From assembly GCA_050185825.1 (NCBI GenBank), contig JBFWZA010000019.1:1-64000 (forward strand): DNA of 64,000 nucleotides. The letters run 5' to 3'. The notes under the pieces were generated by a model. That model did no database searches, had not been told where the DNA came from, and saw only the letters and a list, made by a program, of their open reading frames with translations. The DNA comes from SZUA-309 sp050185825. Its GTDB lineage: Bacteria; Pseudomonadota; Gammaproteobacteria; Pseudomonadales; Azotimanducaceae. The translations under genes were made by a program, and so were the position numbers. Shown here in pieces: positions 9,920 through 18,492 of the stretch. Each line of letters opens with the position of its first letter. Positions within the stretch are counted from its first letter, which is position 1.

Positions 9920-11320
9920 ATGGACGTCTACCTCTACAACACGCTCTCCGGAAAGAAGGAGAAGTTCGCACCGCTCGATCCGCGCCGGGTGACCATCTAC
10001 GTCTGCGGACCCACCGTCTACGACTACGTCCACATCGGTAACGGCCGGCCGGCAGTGGCCTTCGACGTTCTCGTCCGGCTGCTGCGCGTGCTCTACCCGG
10101 AGGTCGTCTACGTCCGCAACATCACGGACATCGACGACAAGATCAACAAGGCGGCGCTGGAGAACGGCGAGCCCATCTCCGCGCTGGCCGATCGCTTCAC
10201 CGACGCCTACGAGGAGGACCTGGACGCTCTGGGGGTGCTGCCGCCGACCGAGGTGCCGCGGGCCACGCACCACATTCCGGAAATCATCCGCATGATCGAG
10301 CGGCTGATCGCCTCCGGACACGCCTACGCGGCGGATGGCCACGTGCTCTTCCACGTCCCTTCCGATCCTGCGTACGGCAGCCTGTCACGGCGCAGCCTCG
10401 AGGACATGGTGGACGGTGCCCGGGTGGAGGTGGCGCCCTACAAGCGTGATCCCAAGGACTTCGTGCTCTGGAAACCCTCGACCGACGAGCTCCCGGGCTG
10501 GGACAGCCCCTGGGGCCGCGGCAGACCCGGCTGGCACATCGAGTGCTCGGCCATGATCGAGAAGCATCTGGGCCGCGTGATCGACATTCACGGCGGCGGC
10601 TCGGACCTCACCTTTCCGCACCACGAGAACGAGGCGGCCCAGAGCCGCTGCGCTCACGGCAGCGCCGAGTACGTCCGCTTCTGGCTGCACAACGGCATGC
10701 TGACGATGGGCCAGGAGAAGATGTCCAAGTCGCTCGGCAACGTGGTCACCATCCGCGACCTGCGCGCCCGTCACCCGGGCGAGGTGCTGCGCTACGCGCT
10801 GCTCTCGGCGCAGTACCGGTCGCCGCTCGCCTGGTCCGAGGATCTGCTCCGGCAGCACAAGGCGAGCCTCGATCGTCTCTACGGTGCCCTGGACGAGTCC
10901 GGTAACGAGACGTCCGACGCATACGCCCTGCTGCCGGCAGGACGCTACCCGCGCGCCGTGCTCGAGGCGCTGGCCGACGATCTGAACACGCCCGAGGCGC
11001 TGGCCGCCCTGCACCACCTGGCCGGCGAGATCCACCGTGCCGCCGATGAGCAGACACGGCAGAACCTGCGCAGCCAGCTTCTGGCCGGTGGCTGGCTGCT
11101 CGGGCTGCTGACCCAGCGCCGGGAGCGGTACTTCCAGGGGTCGAGCCGTCTCGATCCGGCCTACATCGAGTCCAGGATCGCGGCCCGAAACCAGGCGCGC
11201 GCCAACCGGGACTTCGCCGGCGCGGACGCCATCCGCGACGAGCTGCTTGCCGGCGGTATCGAGCTCGAGGACACCCGGGAGGGGACACGTTGGAAGGTGG
11301 TGCAGACGACGGACGACTGA
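9920..11320 (+). CDS. cysS: Cysteinyl-tRNA synthetase
   Basis: This class I synthetase charges tRNA-Cys. 466 residues, the usual length. The HIGH motif appears as HIGN at 38-41 just after the zinc ligand Cys29 in YVCGPTVYDY, and KMSKS is near 267-271. The WHIECSAM zinc/substrate segment near residue 204 and the HHENEAAQSR segment are present. The ATG at 9920 fits; a possible -10 (TATACT, 9873-9878) lies upstream but has no convincing -35. The last 31 bases overlap the following FAD-monooxygenase gene in another frame. Confidence 0.97.
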   Translation: MDVYLYNTLSGKKEKFAPLDPRRVTIYVCGPTVYDYVHIGNGRPAVAFDVLVRLLRVLYPEVVYVRNITDIDDKINKAALENGEPISALADRFTDAYEEDLDALGVLPPTEVPRATHHIPEIIRMIERLIASGHAYAADGHVLFHVPSDPAYGSLSRRSLEDMVDGARVEVAPYKRDPKDFVLWKPSTDELPGWDSPWGRGRPGWHIECSAMIEKHLGRVIDIHGGGSDLTFPHHENEAAQSRCAHGSAEYVRFWLHNGMLTMGQEKMSKSLGNVVTIRDLRARHPGEVLRYALLSAQYRSPLAWSEDLLRQHKASLDRLYGALDESGNETSDAYALLPAGRYPRAVLEALADDLNTPEALAALHHLAGEIHRAADEQTRQNLRSQLLAGGWLLGLLTQRRERYFQGSSRLDPAYIESRIAARNQARANRDFAGADAIRDELLAGGIELEDTREGTRWKVVQTTDD

Positions 11321-12510
11321 GCGAGATCGCCGTCGTCGGTGCCGGTGTGGCCGGCGCCGCGCTGGCCATCGCCTGCCGCCGCAACGGGCAGGCCGTGCGT
11401 TTATACGATCGCCGTGCAGAAACGGAACGCGACGCTACCCGGCTCCTCGAGCTCACCGCCAACGGCACCCGGGTCCTGCACGCCATCGGCCTGAAGGACG
11501 CGCTCGGCCGCATCGGCCGCTTTCCCTCGTTTGCCACCGTGCGCAACAGCCGCACCGGTTTTCTGCTCGGCCAGCGTCCGCTCGGCCCCTTCTCCGAAGC
11601 ACGCTACGGAGCGCCCTGCTGCCTGGTGAGAGCCGAAGACCTGAGGGCGATGCTGCTCGATGCCGCTCGCCGCGAGGGCATCACCGTGGAGGCGCCTGTC
11701 ACCGTCACGGACGTGGACACCGAAACCGGCACTCTGAGCCTGCGGGACGGCCGCCGCACCGAGCATCTGGCCGTCGCCGTGGCCACCGGCCGGCCGGGTG
11801 AAGCAGGCACGCCGGAACTCGACGCGCTCCTGGAGCCGAGACAGTGGGCGATACCCCGTACGCCGACGCTGATCCGGGCACGAAGCTGGCGGAGCACGCC
11901 TGACAGGGAACACGGCCGCTTTCTCACCACCTGGCTGGGGTCCGGGTTCGTGATCGTCGAGCGGCCGGATACGGACCCACAGGGGTCCCGGCAACCCGTC
12001 GAGCTGCTCGTGGTGCAGACGACACCGCGGGAGGATCGCTGTGCCACAGAAACCTGCCGCGCCCTGCTCGCCGGATGCCATCCCCACCTCGCCGGCCTGG
12101 CAGAGAGTCTCGAAGCGCGCCACGAAGCGGTGCCTGTGGCCGATGTCGCCCGCCACTGGCAGGCGGGACGGGCAGTCCTGCTCGGCAGCGCCTGTCACGC
12201 GGCACCCGCCTATCCCGAGCTCGAGCCGTCCGCGGCGCTGGAAGACGCCTGGATCCTGTCGCGGATGATGGAACGGTGGGAGGACGAGCCGCATCAGGGC
12301 TTCGCCGATTACGAGCGATTCCGCAGGGCGCGGGCGACGCGCCTGCGGACGTTCGCCGAGTCGGAGCTCGCCGTGCAGACGCTGCCTGCCGGCGCGTCGC
12401 GCTGGCAACGGGACATCCGCTGGTCGCTCAGCAGCCGGTTCCTGCCGGAGATCGCGCTGGAAAAGCTCGACTGGTTGTACGGCTACGACTGCATCCGCGG
12501 CTTCGCCTGA
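11290..12510 (+). CDS. FAD-dependent monooxygenase-like protein with altered second FAD motif
   Basis: 406 residues resembling the p-hydroxybenzoate hydroxylase/UbiH fold. The N-terminal dinucleotide motif GAGVAG is at 17-22. The second FAD motif, normally GDAAH followed by P, reads GSACHAAP near 299-306, so the aspartate that binds the FAD ribityl chain is replaced by serine. The next segment LEDAWILSRMM keeps the usual helix. The best start is TTG at 11290, inside the 3' end of cysS; no ATG or GTG precedes the dinucleotide fold. It is co-transcribed with cysS by position. Substrate unknown. The motif change could mean weak FAD binding, a different cofactor contact or a non-catalytic homologue. 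Confidence 0.75.
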   Translation: MEGGADDGRLSEIAVVGAGVAGAALAIACRRNGQAVRLYDRRAETERDATRLLELTANGTRVLHAIGLKDALGRIGRFPSFATVRNSRTGFLLGQRPLGPFSEARYGAPCCLVRAEDLRAMLLDAARREGITVEAPVTVTDVDTETGTLSLRDGRRTEHLAVAVATGRPGEAGTPELDALLEPRQWAIPRTPTLIRARSWRSTPDREHGRFLTTWLGSGFVIVERPDTDPQGSRQPVELLVVQTTPREDRCATETCRALLAGCHPHLAGLAESLEARHEAVPVADVARHWQAGRAVLLGSACHAAPAYPELEPSAALEDAWILSRMMERWEDEPHQGFADYERFRRARATRLRTFAESELAVQTLPAGASRWQRDIRWSLSSRFLPEIALEKLDWLYGYDCIRGFA

Positions 12511-12516
12511 CCGGGC

Positions 12517-13188
12517 TCAGCTCCGGAACAGGCCTTCCAGCCGATCCAGATCGTTGATCACCCGCCAGTGACCGCCGGCGTGCTCGACCCGGTTCTGCCA
12601 GTCGGCGAGCCGGTCCAGGTACTCTCTGGGATCCACATTGTCCGAACGCAGCTTGGTCACGTTCATGGCCACCACGTCCACATCGGTGAACGTCATGGCG
12701 AAGTCGCGCACGTAGCCTTCCTGCAGGTCTTCCTTGAGGTCCGAGAAGATGAAGATGGTCTTCCGGCCCGGATCCTTCTCGTTTAAGAACTCGAGCGCCT
12801 GCAGCAGACCGCCGGAGATGTCGGTGTAGCCCGCAGGCTCGACCGACTTCACGAAGTCGTTCACCGCCTCCTGAAACTGACGCTTCTGGCCGTTGGCCGT
12901 GCTCGGCCGCTCGTCGAAGGTCACCTTCGCGACGATGTCCTTCTCGCTGAAGCTCGCCGTGTCGATCCGCGCGATGGCGAATGAGTCACCCGGGTTGAGC
13001 TTGGACAGCGTGAAGTTGATGATCTGCTGCGCCTTGCCGATCTCGCCCGTGTAGGTGCCGGAAGTGTCGAGCAGCATGTAGATGCCGACGTTGTGCTTGA
13101 CCGGCTCGCCGCAGCCTCCGATGGCGAATATCAGCGTGACGAGCGCGAGCGGACGGGCGAACCGTGCCGTGAGATTGCGGGTGTTCAT
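12517..13188 (-). CDS. VWA-like lipoprotein
   Basis: 223 residues. The N-terminus is a lipoprotein signal ending in the lipobox IGGC with Cys26 as the lipidated residue. A von Willebrand factor A-like fold follows: MLLDTSGT near 38-45 supplies a MIDAS-type D-x-S-x-T, and TDISGGLLQAL and FIFSDLKED supply the second and third metal loops. The protein is probably anchored at the periplasmic face of the membrane and binds a divalent metal and a protein partner. The start ATG at 13188 overlaps the stop of the upstream membrane-protein gene by four bases (ATGA), so the two are made together. No family name is certain. Confidence 0.72.
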   Translation of the reverse strand: MNTRNLTARFARPLALVTLIFAIGGCGEPVKHNVGIYMLLDTSGTYTGEIGKAQQIINFTLSKLNPGDSFAIARIDTASFSEKDIVAKVTFDERPSTANGQKRQFQEAVNDFVKSVEPAGYTDISGGLLQALEFLNEKDPGRKTIFIFSDLKEDLQEGYVRDFAMTFTDVDVVAMNVTKLRSDNVDPREYLDRLADWQNRVEHAGGHWRVINDLDRLEGLFRS

Positions 13189-14687
13189 GCCGGATGCTCC
13201 CCGTAACGGAAGGTGACCGTCCCATCCGTTGCCCGGTCGGATTCCCGCGCTTCGGGCCGTTGTGCCTCTTCCGCCGACGCCTGGCGCTGTGCCGCCGCCC
13301 GTTCCCGGCGACGGCGGGAGGCGCCTTCCAGCCACAAAGGCGCGAAGATGATCAGGTCGTAGAGGTGCAGCAGCACCTGACCCGCCTGCCAGGCGGCATT
13401 GCCGAGCAGACGCAGGCCGATGAGCAGCAGGTTCAGCACGCCCAGGATCACGAGCCCGACCACGTGCCGGAAGGTCTGGATGAAGGATTCCAGGGGGATC
13501 GCCACGAAGGTCAGCGCGAACGGCAGCACGAATCCCATGCCCATCTGCGCCGCGGTGGTGATCCAGAGCGTGTCGGTGCCGAGCAGCGATGCGTCCATGC
13601 CGCGAAGCGCCGACGCTGTGGCGAGCTCGTCCTGAAGCAGCACCTCACGCATGTAGGCGAGACCCGCCTCCACGCTGGCCAGGGTGGTCAGCAGGCCCAG
13701 TGACACCCAGACCATGGTCAGCCGGGTGCGCTCGGGCAGCGCGCTGATCACCGGGAACAGCCGCGTGATGCGCAGCGACTCCATCAGGAACAGCCCCATG
13801 GACATTTCCACCAGGATGATCACCAGGGCCGCGATGTCCGCGGTCTGGAACGCGCCGATGTAGCTCGTGCCCCCTACCATCTCGGACATGGGCCGGGCGA
13901 TGAGGGTGAAGTTGATCACCGCCCCGCCGATGGCGATCAGCATGACCAGGGACGCGATGGCGAACTGCACCAGCGCGGACGTGGACAGGGTCTGCACCGC
14001 GTGGTCGCTGCCGCGCACGATCTCCTCATACTCGTCCATGTGCCGGTCGATGCTTCGCGAACGCTCGAGAATCGAGTTGATGGCCCGGTCCGTCTGCTTC
14101 AGAGTGCTCTGAATGGTCTGCCAGGCCGGTCGCATGCGGGAGAGGAGCTGATGGCGCTTCCTGCTCGCATCCCGATAGGCGGCCAGCGACTGGGCCTCCG
14201 CCTTCGCCAGCGAGCCGTGAATGGCCTCCAGCACGTGCTTCACCGTCGGGTCCGCCTTGGCGCTGACCTTGGCCACCGCGTCCACGGCCCGGCTCCAGCC
14301 CGGCACCTCCGGGGGCACGTCGGTGGCGTTCTGATGATCCTCGTCGATGCGTTGAATGGTCTCGGACAGCAGCCGCTGTGTCTCCGGATAGCGCGCCAGA
14401 TCCCGGTTGACCGTGGCCGTGATGCGCTCGAACTCCCGGCTGACCAGACGCTCCTTCGCTTCCCGACCCTGGGCGAGCAGCACCTCGCGGTTGCGCGCCA
14501 CGAGCGCGCTGCGGGTGTTGCCGATGCCCCGCGCGGCGAGCCGGAGCACGCCGCGAACCAGCCGGGCCAGCGCCATGATCGCCCGTTGCGCGGAGCTGCG
14601 GCCGAAGTACAGGGCAAGAACGAGCACCACGATCCAGATCAGCGCGGACAGCCACGGACTGTCCGTGAGCATGAGTAGCGTTTCCAT
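13185..14687 (-). CDS. Multi-pass membrane protein with long soluble coiled domain, unknown function
   Basis: 500 residues. A first hydrophobic helix (about 14-30) is followed by a ~200-residue charged, helical, probably coiled-coil segment (about 45-235). At least five more membrane helices lie near 236-258, 283-302, 323-343, 375-398 and 405-428. The tail is very charged, with an RRRRERAAAQRQ stretch. I do not recognise the family. The four-base overlap with the VWA-like lipoprotein gene suggests a membrane complex in which the lipoprotein sits on the outer face. No ATPase or enzymatic motif was seen. It is divergent from the M20 peptidase gene across a 306-bp gap. Confidence 0.7.
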   Translation of the reverse strand: METLLMLTDSPWLSALIWIVVLVLALYFGRSSAQRAIMALARLVRGVLRLAARGIGNTRSALVARNREVLLAQGREAKERLVSREFERITATVNRDLARYPETQRLLSETIQRIDEDHQNATDVPPEVPGWSRAVDAVAKVSAKADPTVKHVLEAIHGSLAKAEAQSLAAYRDASRKRHQLLSRMRPAWQTIQSTLKQTDRAINSILERSRSIDRHMDEYEEIVRGSDHAVQTLSTSALVQFAIASLVMLIAIGGAVINFTLIARPMSEMVGGTSYIGAFQTADIAALVIILVEMSMGLFLMESLRITRLFPVISALPERTRLTMVWVSLGLLTTLASVEAGLAYMREVLLQDELATASALRGMDASLLGTDTLWITTAAQMGMGFVLPFALTFVAIPLESFIQTFRHVVGLVILGVLNLLLIGLRLLGNAAWQAGQVLLHLYDLIIFAPLWLEGASRRRRERAAAQRQASAEEAQRPEARESDRATDGTVTFRYGEHPA

Positions 14688-14993
14688 TGATAGACCCCCT
14701 TCTCGTCCCTGGAGGTGTTGGTTCCAGAGGGGAGCGTGTGTCCCGCACGCTCACTTGCTCGGGGCAGTCTGACCAAGGATGCCGGCACGGGATGTGAACT
14801 GCCCGGCAATTCCGGCCCTGGTGCCAGCCGGACAGCGTCCGCCGCCGCGGCCCGCGGCGGGCAGGCGTGCACAGCGTGCGGTGGTTCACACCGGGAGCGG
14901 GCGGAATCAGACCAGAAAGTCGACAGCTCTGAGCGGACGATATTTGGGCAGAGGTTCCTTAACATACGCCGCTCATCTCCCGCAGGAGCCCAC
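14688..14993. other. 306-bp divergent intergenic region without a supported gene
   Basis: The stretch lies between the start of the membrane-protein gene (minus) and the M20 peptidase gene (plus). It should contain both promoters. The right part has CAGGAG at 14982-14987 as the peptidase ribosome binding site. Short open frames cross it in the peptidase frame and in others, but none has a ribosome binding site plus recognisable protein features. I see no clear -10/-35 pair, terminator or RNA gene. Confidence 0.5.
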
Positions 14994-16406
14994 ATGAGCA
15001 CCCGGATCCGCACCTTCGTCGACGAACGCTGGGACGAGAGCATCGTGCCGACGCTCTGCGACTACATCCGCATTCCGAACAAGTCCCCGATGTTCGACCC
15101 GGACTGGGAAGCCCACGGCCACATGCAGGCCGCGGTGTCACTGCTCGATGCCTGGTGTGACAGCGTGGAGATCCAGGGCATGCGCCGGGAGGTCATCACC
15201 CTCCCCGGAAGAACGCCGGTGCTGTTCTGCGAGATTCCGGCCACAGCGCCCGGCGCCGGCACGGTGATGCTCTACGGCCACTACGACAAGCAGCCGGAGT
15301 TTCTCGGCTGGGAGCCGGGGCTCGGCCCGTGGGAACCCGTGCTCCGGGACGGCAGGCTCTACGGACGGGGCGGCGCCGACGACGGCTACGCCCTGTTCGG
15401 GTCGCTCACCGCCATCGCCGCGCTGCAGGCGGAGGGAATCGGGCACGGCCGGTGCGTGGTGCTGATCGAGGGCTGCGAGGAAAGCGGCAGCTTCGACCTG
15501 CCTTTCTACGTCGACGCCCTGGCGGATCGGATCGGCCGGCCTGAGCTCGTCATCTGCCTGGACGCGGAATGCGGCAACTACGATCAGCTGTGGACCACTA
15601 CCTCACTGCGCGGCATGCTGCCGGGCGTGCTCTCCGTCCAGGTGCTGGAGCAGGGTCAGCACTCCGGCGGCGCCGGTGGTATCGTCCCCTCGAGCTTCCG
15701 GATCCTGCGCAGCCTCATGGAGCGCGTGGAGGATTCGGGCACGGGCCGCCTGCATCCGAGCCTGTACGTCCAGATTCCCCAGAGCGCGCATCGGCAGCTC
15801 GAGCAGGTCGCGCAGGTGCTCGGCCCGGGCATCTACGAACGCTTCCCCTGGGCAGGCGGAACGCGGCCGGAAGCAGACGACACCACCGAGCTGCTGCTCA
15901 ACAACACCTGGCGGCCGAGCCTGGCCACGGTGGGGTTCTCCGGCGCGCCCGACGTCGGTAACGCGGGCAACACCCTGCGCCCATCGACCAGCGTCCGGCT
16001 GACCATCCGGTTGCCGCCGACGCTGGATGCCGGCGATGCCGCCCGCACCATCAAAGCGGAGCTGGAGCGTGACCCGCCCTACGGCGCCGTGGTCGATTTC
16101 GCGGCGGACACGGCGCAGACCGGCTGGAGCGCGCCACCCTTCGAATCCTGGCTGGAGAAGGCCATGAACGATGCGTCCATCGCCTACTTCGGCAAGCCCG
16201 CCATGTACATGGGGTGTGGCGGCACCATACCGTTCATGAAGATGCTGGGAGATGCCTATCCCGGCGTGCAGTTCTTTGTCACCGGCGTGCTGGGTCCCCG
16301 ATCCAACGCCCACGGTCCCAACGAGTTTCTGGAGATCGCCACGGGAAAACGGGTGACGGCGTGCGTTGCCGACGTGCTTGCCGACCACGCCAGGCGCAGA
16401 CGTTGA
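14994..16406 (+). CDS. M20-family metallopeptidase (dipeptidase-like)
   Basis: 470 residues. This two-zinc hydrolase is related to CNDP-type dipeptidases and succinyl-diaminopimelate desuccinylases. YGHYDKQPE gives the first metal ligand H96 and D98, GRGGADDGYA the bridging aspartate near 129-130, and EGCEESGS the catalytic and metal glutamates E162/E163. The dimerisation 'lid' domain with GAPDVGNAGN lies in the middle. The likely role is cleavage of small dipeptides or N-acyl amino acids in the cytoplasm. The ATG at 14994 follows CAGGAG; upstream in-frame GTG codons extend into a low-complexity sequence and were rejected. Confidence 0.9.
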   Translation: MSTRIRTFVDERWDESIVPTLCDYIRIPNKSPMFDPDWEAHGHMQAAVSLLDAWCDSVEIQGMRREVITLPGRTPVLFCEIPATAPGAGTVMLYGHYDKQPEFLGWEPGLGPWEPVLRDGRLYGRGGADDGYALFGSLTAIAALQAEGIGHGRCVVLIEGCEESGSFDLPFYVDALADRIGRPELVICLDAECGNYDQLWTTTSLRGMLPGVLSVQVLEQGQHSGGAGGIVPSSFRILRSLMERVEDSGTGRLHPSLYVQIPQSAHRQLEQVAQVLGPGIYERFPWAGGTRPEADDTTELLLNNTWRPSLATVGFSGAPDVGNAGNTLRPSTSVRLTIRLPPTLDAGDAARTIKAELERDPPYGAVVDFAADTAQTGWSAPPFESWLEKAMNDASIAYFGKPAMYMGCGGTIPFMKMLGDAYPGVQFFVTGVLGPRSNAHGPNEFLEIATGKRVTACVADVLADHARRRR

Positions 16407-16428
16407 GGAAACGGATCGGCTCCGGCGG

Positions 16429-17019
16429 CTACTGCAGGAGCCGGCTGTTGGAGCCGAAGCTCCGCCGCAGAAAGTCCATCTGGTCACCCAGAATCCGGCC
16501 GCTGTTGGTGAGCGCCAGATATTCGGCGAAATTCGGCAGGTACGGCAGGGCCAGCAGCTCCATGCCGCACTCCTCGAGCAGCCGGTTGCCTTTGTGATGG
16601 TTGCAGCGCTTGCAGGCCGCCACCACGTTGAACCAGGCGTCCTTGCCACCGCGGGAGGTGGGTACCACGTGATCCCGGGTGAGCTCGCCATCGGCGAACG
16701 TGCCGCCGCAGTAGAGGCAGACGTTGAGATCCCTGCGGAACAGGGCTTCGTTGGTCAGCGGCGGCACCGCTCTGGCAGGCGGCGTGACCTTGCCGTTGCA
16801 GGCGACGATGGCGTGTATGTCGAGATGCGACTGACAACTGTCCAAACGGGAATGACCGCCGCGGATTCTGAGCACGGCGTCGCCCAGCGTCCAGACCACA
16901 ATCTCCCGCGCGTACAAACAGACCGCTTCCTGCCAGGTGACCCAGTCGATCGGCTGACCCGCAACGTTCAGGCGCAGGATTCGCGGCACTCGCTCATATT
17001 CGGCAACAGTCGCTACCAT
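16429..17019 (-). CDS. HNH endonuclease-family protein
   Basis: 196 residues. The C-terminal half is an HNH nuclease: zinc pairs C101-X2-C104 and C136-X2-C139, the DH dyad at 116-117 in RDHVVPTSRGG, and N131 and the CNHHKG segment completing the beta-beta-alpha-metal fold. The N-terminal ~95 residues (ILRLNVAGQPIDWVTWQEAV) are typical of the stand-alone chromosomal HNH family found in many proteobacteria. These are usually not tied to a restriction system, and none is seen here. GAGGTGACGT precedes the ATG. The gene is convergent with the M20 peptidase gene. Confidence 0.9.
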   Translation of the reverse strand: MVATVAEYERVPRILRLNVAGQPIDWVTWQEAVCLYAREIVVWTLGDAVLRIRGGHSRLDSCQSHLDIHAIVACNGKVTPPARAVPPLTNEALFRRDLNVCLYCGGTFADGELTRDHVVPTSRGGKDAWFNVVAACKRCNHHKGNRLLEECGMELLALPYLPNFAEYLALTNSGRILGDQMDFLRRSFGSNSRLLQ

Positions 17020-17042
17020 ACGTCACCTCGTGATGGCGCCGG

Positions 17043-17048
17043 TATAAT
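17043..17048 (+). promoter_or_regulatory. Probable sigma70 -10 element
   Basis: A perfect TATAAT lies 32 bases before the start of the SPOR lipoprotein gene and 23 bases after the HNH gene start on the other strand. The upstream -35 position (around 17019-17025) is poor, so assignment rests on the -10 alone. Expected transcription start is near 17055. Confidence 0.45.
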
Positions 17049-17080
17049 GACCAAACGCTGATAAGGTTTCAACGACAGGC

Positions 17081-17776
17081 ATGATGCGAACTGAGCGTTT
17101 CAGAATGGTTTACGTGAGCGGGGTTTGTACGGTCGTCCTGCTCGCGATTGTCGTGCAGACGGGATGCTCCAATGCCCAGATCCGGCGCACGCCGGTGACG
17201 CCCAAACCCACACCCTGGTTCTGCGAGATGAACGAGGCGCGGGACGACTGGCAGTGCGTGCAGAACGCAGAGCTGGCCGCCAACCCGAAACCCGCCCGCC
17301 TGCCCAACGACCCCGTGGAGCCGGTGTCACAGGCGGGTGCGGCGGCGGCGGGAACGACCTTGCCCGGCAGCGAGGCCGAGGAGGCGGGACTGGCGCCGCT
17401 GGCGGCGCCGGGTGAGCTCGCCGGGATGGCGGCGCTGGAAAGCGCACCGCTCGTGCTCGACGACGCCTCCGAGGTGCTCGCCTTACCGGAGGACGGCTTC
17501 GCCGTGCAGCTCGTGGCGACCGCGTCCAGAGAGCAGGCGGATGCGTTCGTGGAAACCCACAGCCTGGTCGGCACCATGACGCTGCAGCTCGCCCGGGACG
17601 CGGACTTCTATTACGTGGTGCTGCTCGGAACCTACGACACCTACGACGCAGCCGAGAGCGCGGTGGACGGACGTCCGTCTTCGCTCGAGGACGTCCGGCC
17701 CTGGATCCGCCCGCTCCTGTCGATTCAGGCCGGCCTGCTCGCCGCGCGCGATCTGCGTGCCGAAGCCGGCGGCTGA
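17081..17776 (+). CDS. SPOR-domain-like lipoprotein
   Basis: 231 residues. The N-terminal hydrophobic segment (about 10-28) ends in VQTGC, making Cys29 the probable lipidation site. A disordered Ala/Glu/Pro linker follows to about 140. The C-terminal ~80 residues (FAVQLVATASREQADAFVE and VVLLGTYDTYDAAESAV) look like a SPOR repeat, which binds denuded peptidoglycan glycan strands at the septum. The protein is probably outer-membrane-anchored and involved in cell-wall or division processes. Start options at 17081 and 17084 are one codon apart. The stop lies inside a 19-bp tandem repeat array. Confidence 0.72.
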   Translation: MMRTERFRMVYVSGVCTVVLLAIVVQTGCSNAQIRRTPVTPKPTPWFCEMNEARDDWQCVQNAELAANPKPARLPNDPVEPVSQAGAAAAGTTLPGSEAEEAGLAPLAAPGELAGMAALESAPLVLDDASEVLALPEDGFAVQLVATASREQADAFVETHSLVGTMTLQLARDADFYYVVLLGTYDTYDAAESAVDGRPSSLEDVRPWIRPLLSIQAGLLAARDLRAEAGG

Positions 17777-17832
17777 AGCCGAAATCGGCGGCTAAAGCCG
17801 AAATCGGCGGCTGAAGCCGAAATCGGCGGCTA
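17768..17832. repeat. 19-bp tandem repeat, three copies plus a partial
   Basis: Units GGCGGCTGAAGCCGAAATC at 17768-17786, 17787-17805 (one G to A change) and 17806-17824, followed by a partial GGCGGCTAG. The array contains the stop codon of the SPOR lipoprotein gene and touches the stop of the convergent GST gene. Each unit contains GCCGA-AA-TCGGC, so every copy can fold as a short hairpin on either strand. It could act as a two-way transcription end or RNA stabiliser. Confidence 0.9.
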
Positions 17833-18492
17833 GCCGGTACCCGAGGCGTCCGCGAGCGGCGTCGCCGGATTGATGGCCCGATAGCTGTCCCGGGATCGGA
17901 GTCTGTCCAGATAGGCGCCGACCCGGGGAAATCCGTCCACCGGCATGCCGTCAACCTGCAGCACCATGGCCACCGCCATGAACGGTACGTCCGCCAGACT
18001 GAAGTCACCCGCCAGATAGTCCTGCTCGAGCTGCGTCTCCAGGAAGGGGAAGATCTCGCCCGTGAGCCCGGCACGGCCGCGCGCCATGCCTTCCTGATCC
18101 CGCTTGTCCTCCGGCGACCACCAGGGCATCCAGATCAGCGGCAGGTAGCGGCTCAAGACCCCTTCGTCAGCGTAGTTCTCCAGCGCCCGGGCTCGCGCCC
18201 GCAGGACGGGATCCGCCGGCAGGAGCGGCGGTTCCGGGTAGGCGTCGTTCAGGTACTCGTTGATCACCGTGGAGTCGTACAGGGTGAGATCGCCGTCCTC
18301 GATCCAGGGCACCTTGCCGAGCGGATGCTTCGCCAGTACCTCCGGGATCTTCTTCCAGACGTCCCCGGGACGCACACACTCGATCCGGTAGGGGAGGCCC
18401 TTCTCTTCGAGCACGACCTTGGTCTTCGAGCCGTTGGTGGATCGCAGCGTCCCGTACGGGTATTCACGTTCCATGGTATACAGGATGATCAT
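17830..18492 (-). CDS. Glutathione S-transferase-like protein
   Basis: 220 residues with a thioredoxin-fold N-terminal domain and an all-helical C-terminal domain. The glutathione-binding segments KVPWIEDGDLTLYDSTVINEYL (about 60-81, with the conserved cis-Pro and D-S pair) and the SLADVPFMAVAM N-capping box near 163 are clear. The N-terminus (LYTMEREYPYGTLRSTNG) is slightly longer than in typical beta-class GSTs. Likely role is detoxification or a specific GSH-dependent reaction in the cytoplasm. The start overlaps the rarD-like gene's stop by four bases (ATGA), so the two are coupled. Confidence 0.85.
   Translation of the reverse strand: MIILYTMEREYPYGTLRSTNGSKTKVVLEEKGLPYRIECVRPGDVWKKIPEVLAKHPLGKVPWIEDGDLTLYDSTVINEYLNDAYPEPPLLPADPVLRARARALENYADEGVLSRYLPLIWMPWWSPEDKRDQEGMARGRAGLTGEIFPFLETQLEQDYLAGDFSLADVPFMAVAMVLQVDGMPVDGFPRVGAYLDRLRSRDSYRAINPATPLADASGTG

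Noticed and set aside
14779..14997. 72-codon plus-strand frame in the 306-bp gap
   Set aside because: Arg/Pro-rich without features; overlaps the start and ribosome binding site of the M20 peptidase.
16429..17019. HNH nuclease as part of a defence system
   Set aside because: No methyltransferase, helicase, toxin-antitoxin or other defence gene is adjacent; the chromosomal HNH family is common and isolated.
17768..17832. CRISPR array
   Set aside because: The 19-bp units are directly adjacent with no spacers, so it is a plain tandem repeat; the same holds for the arrays at 23.1 and 56.3 kb.
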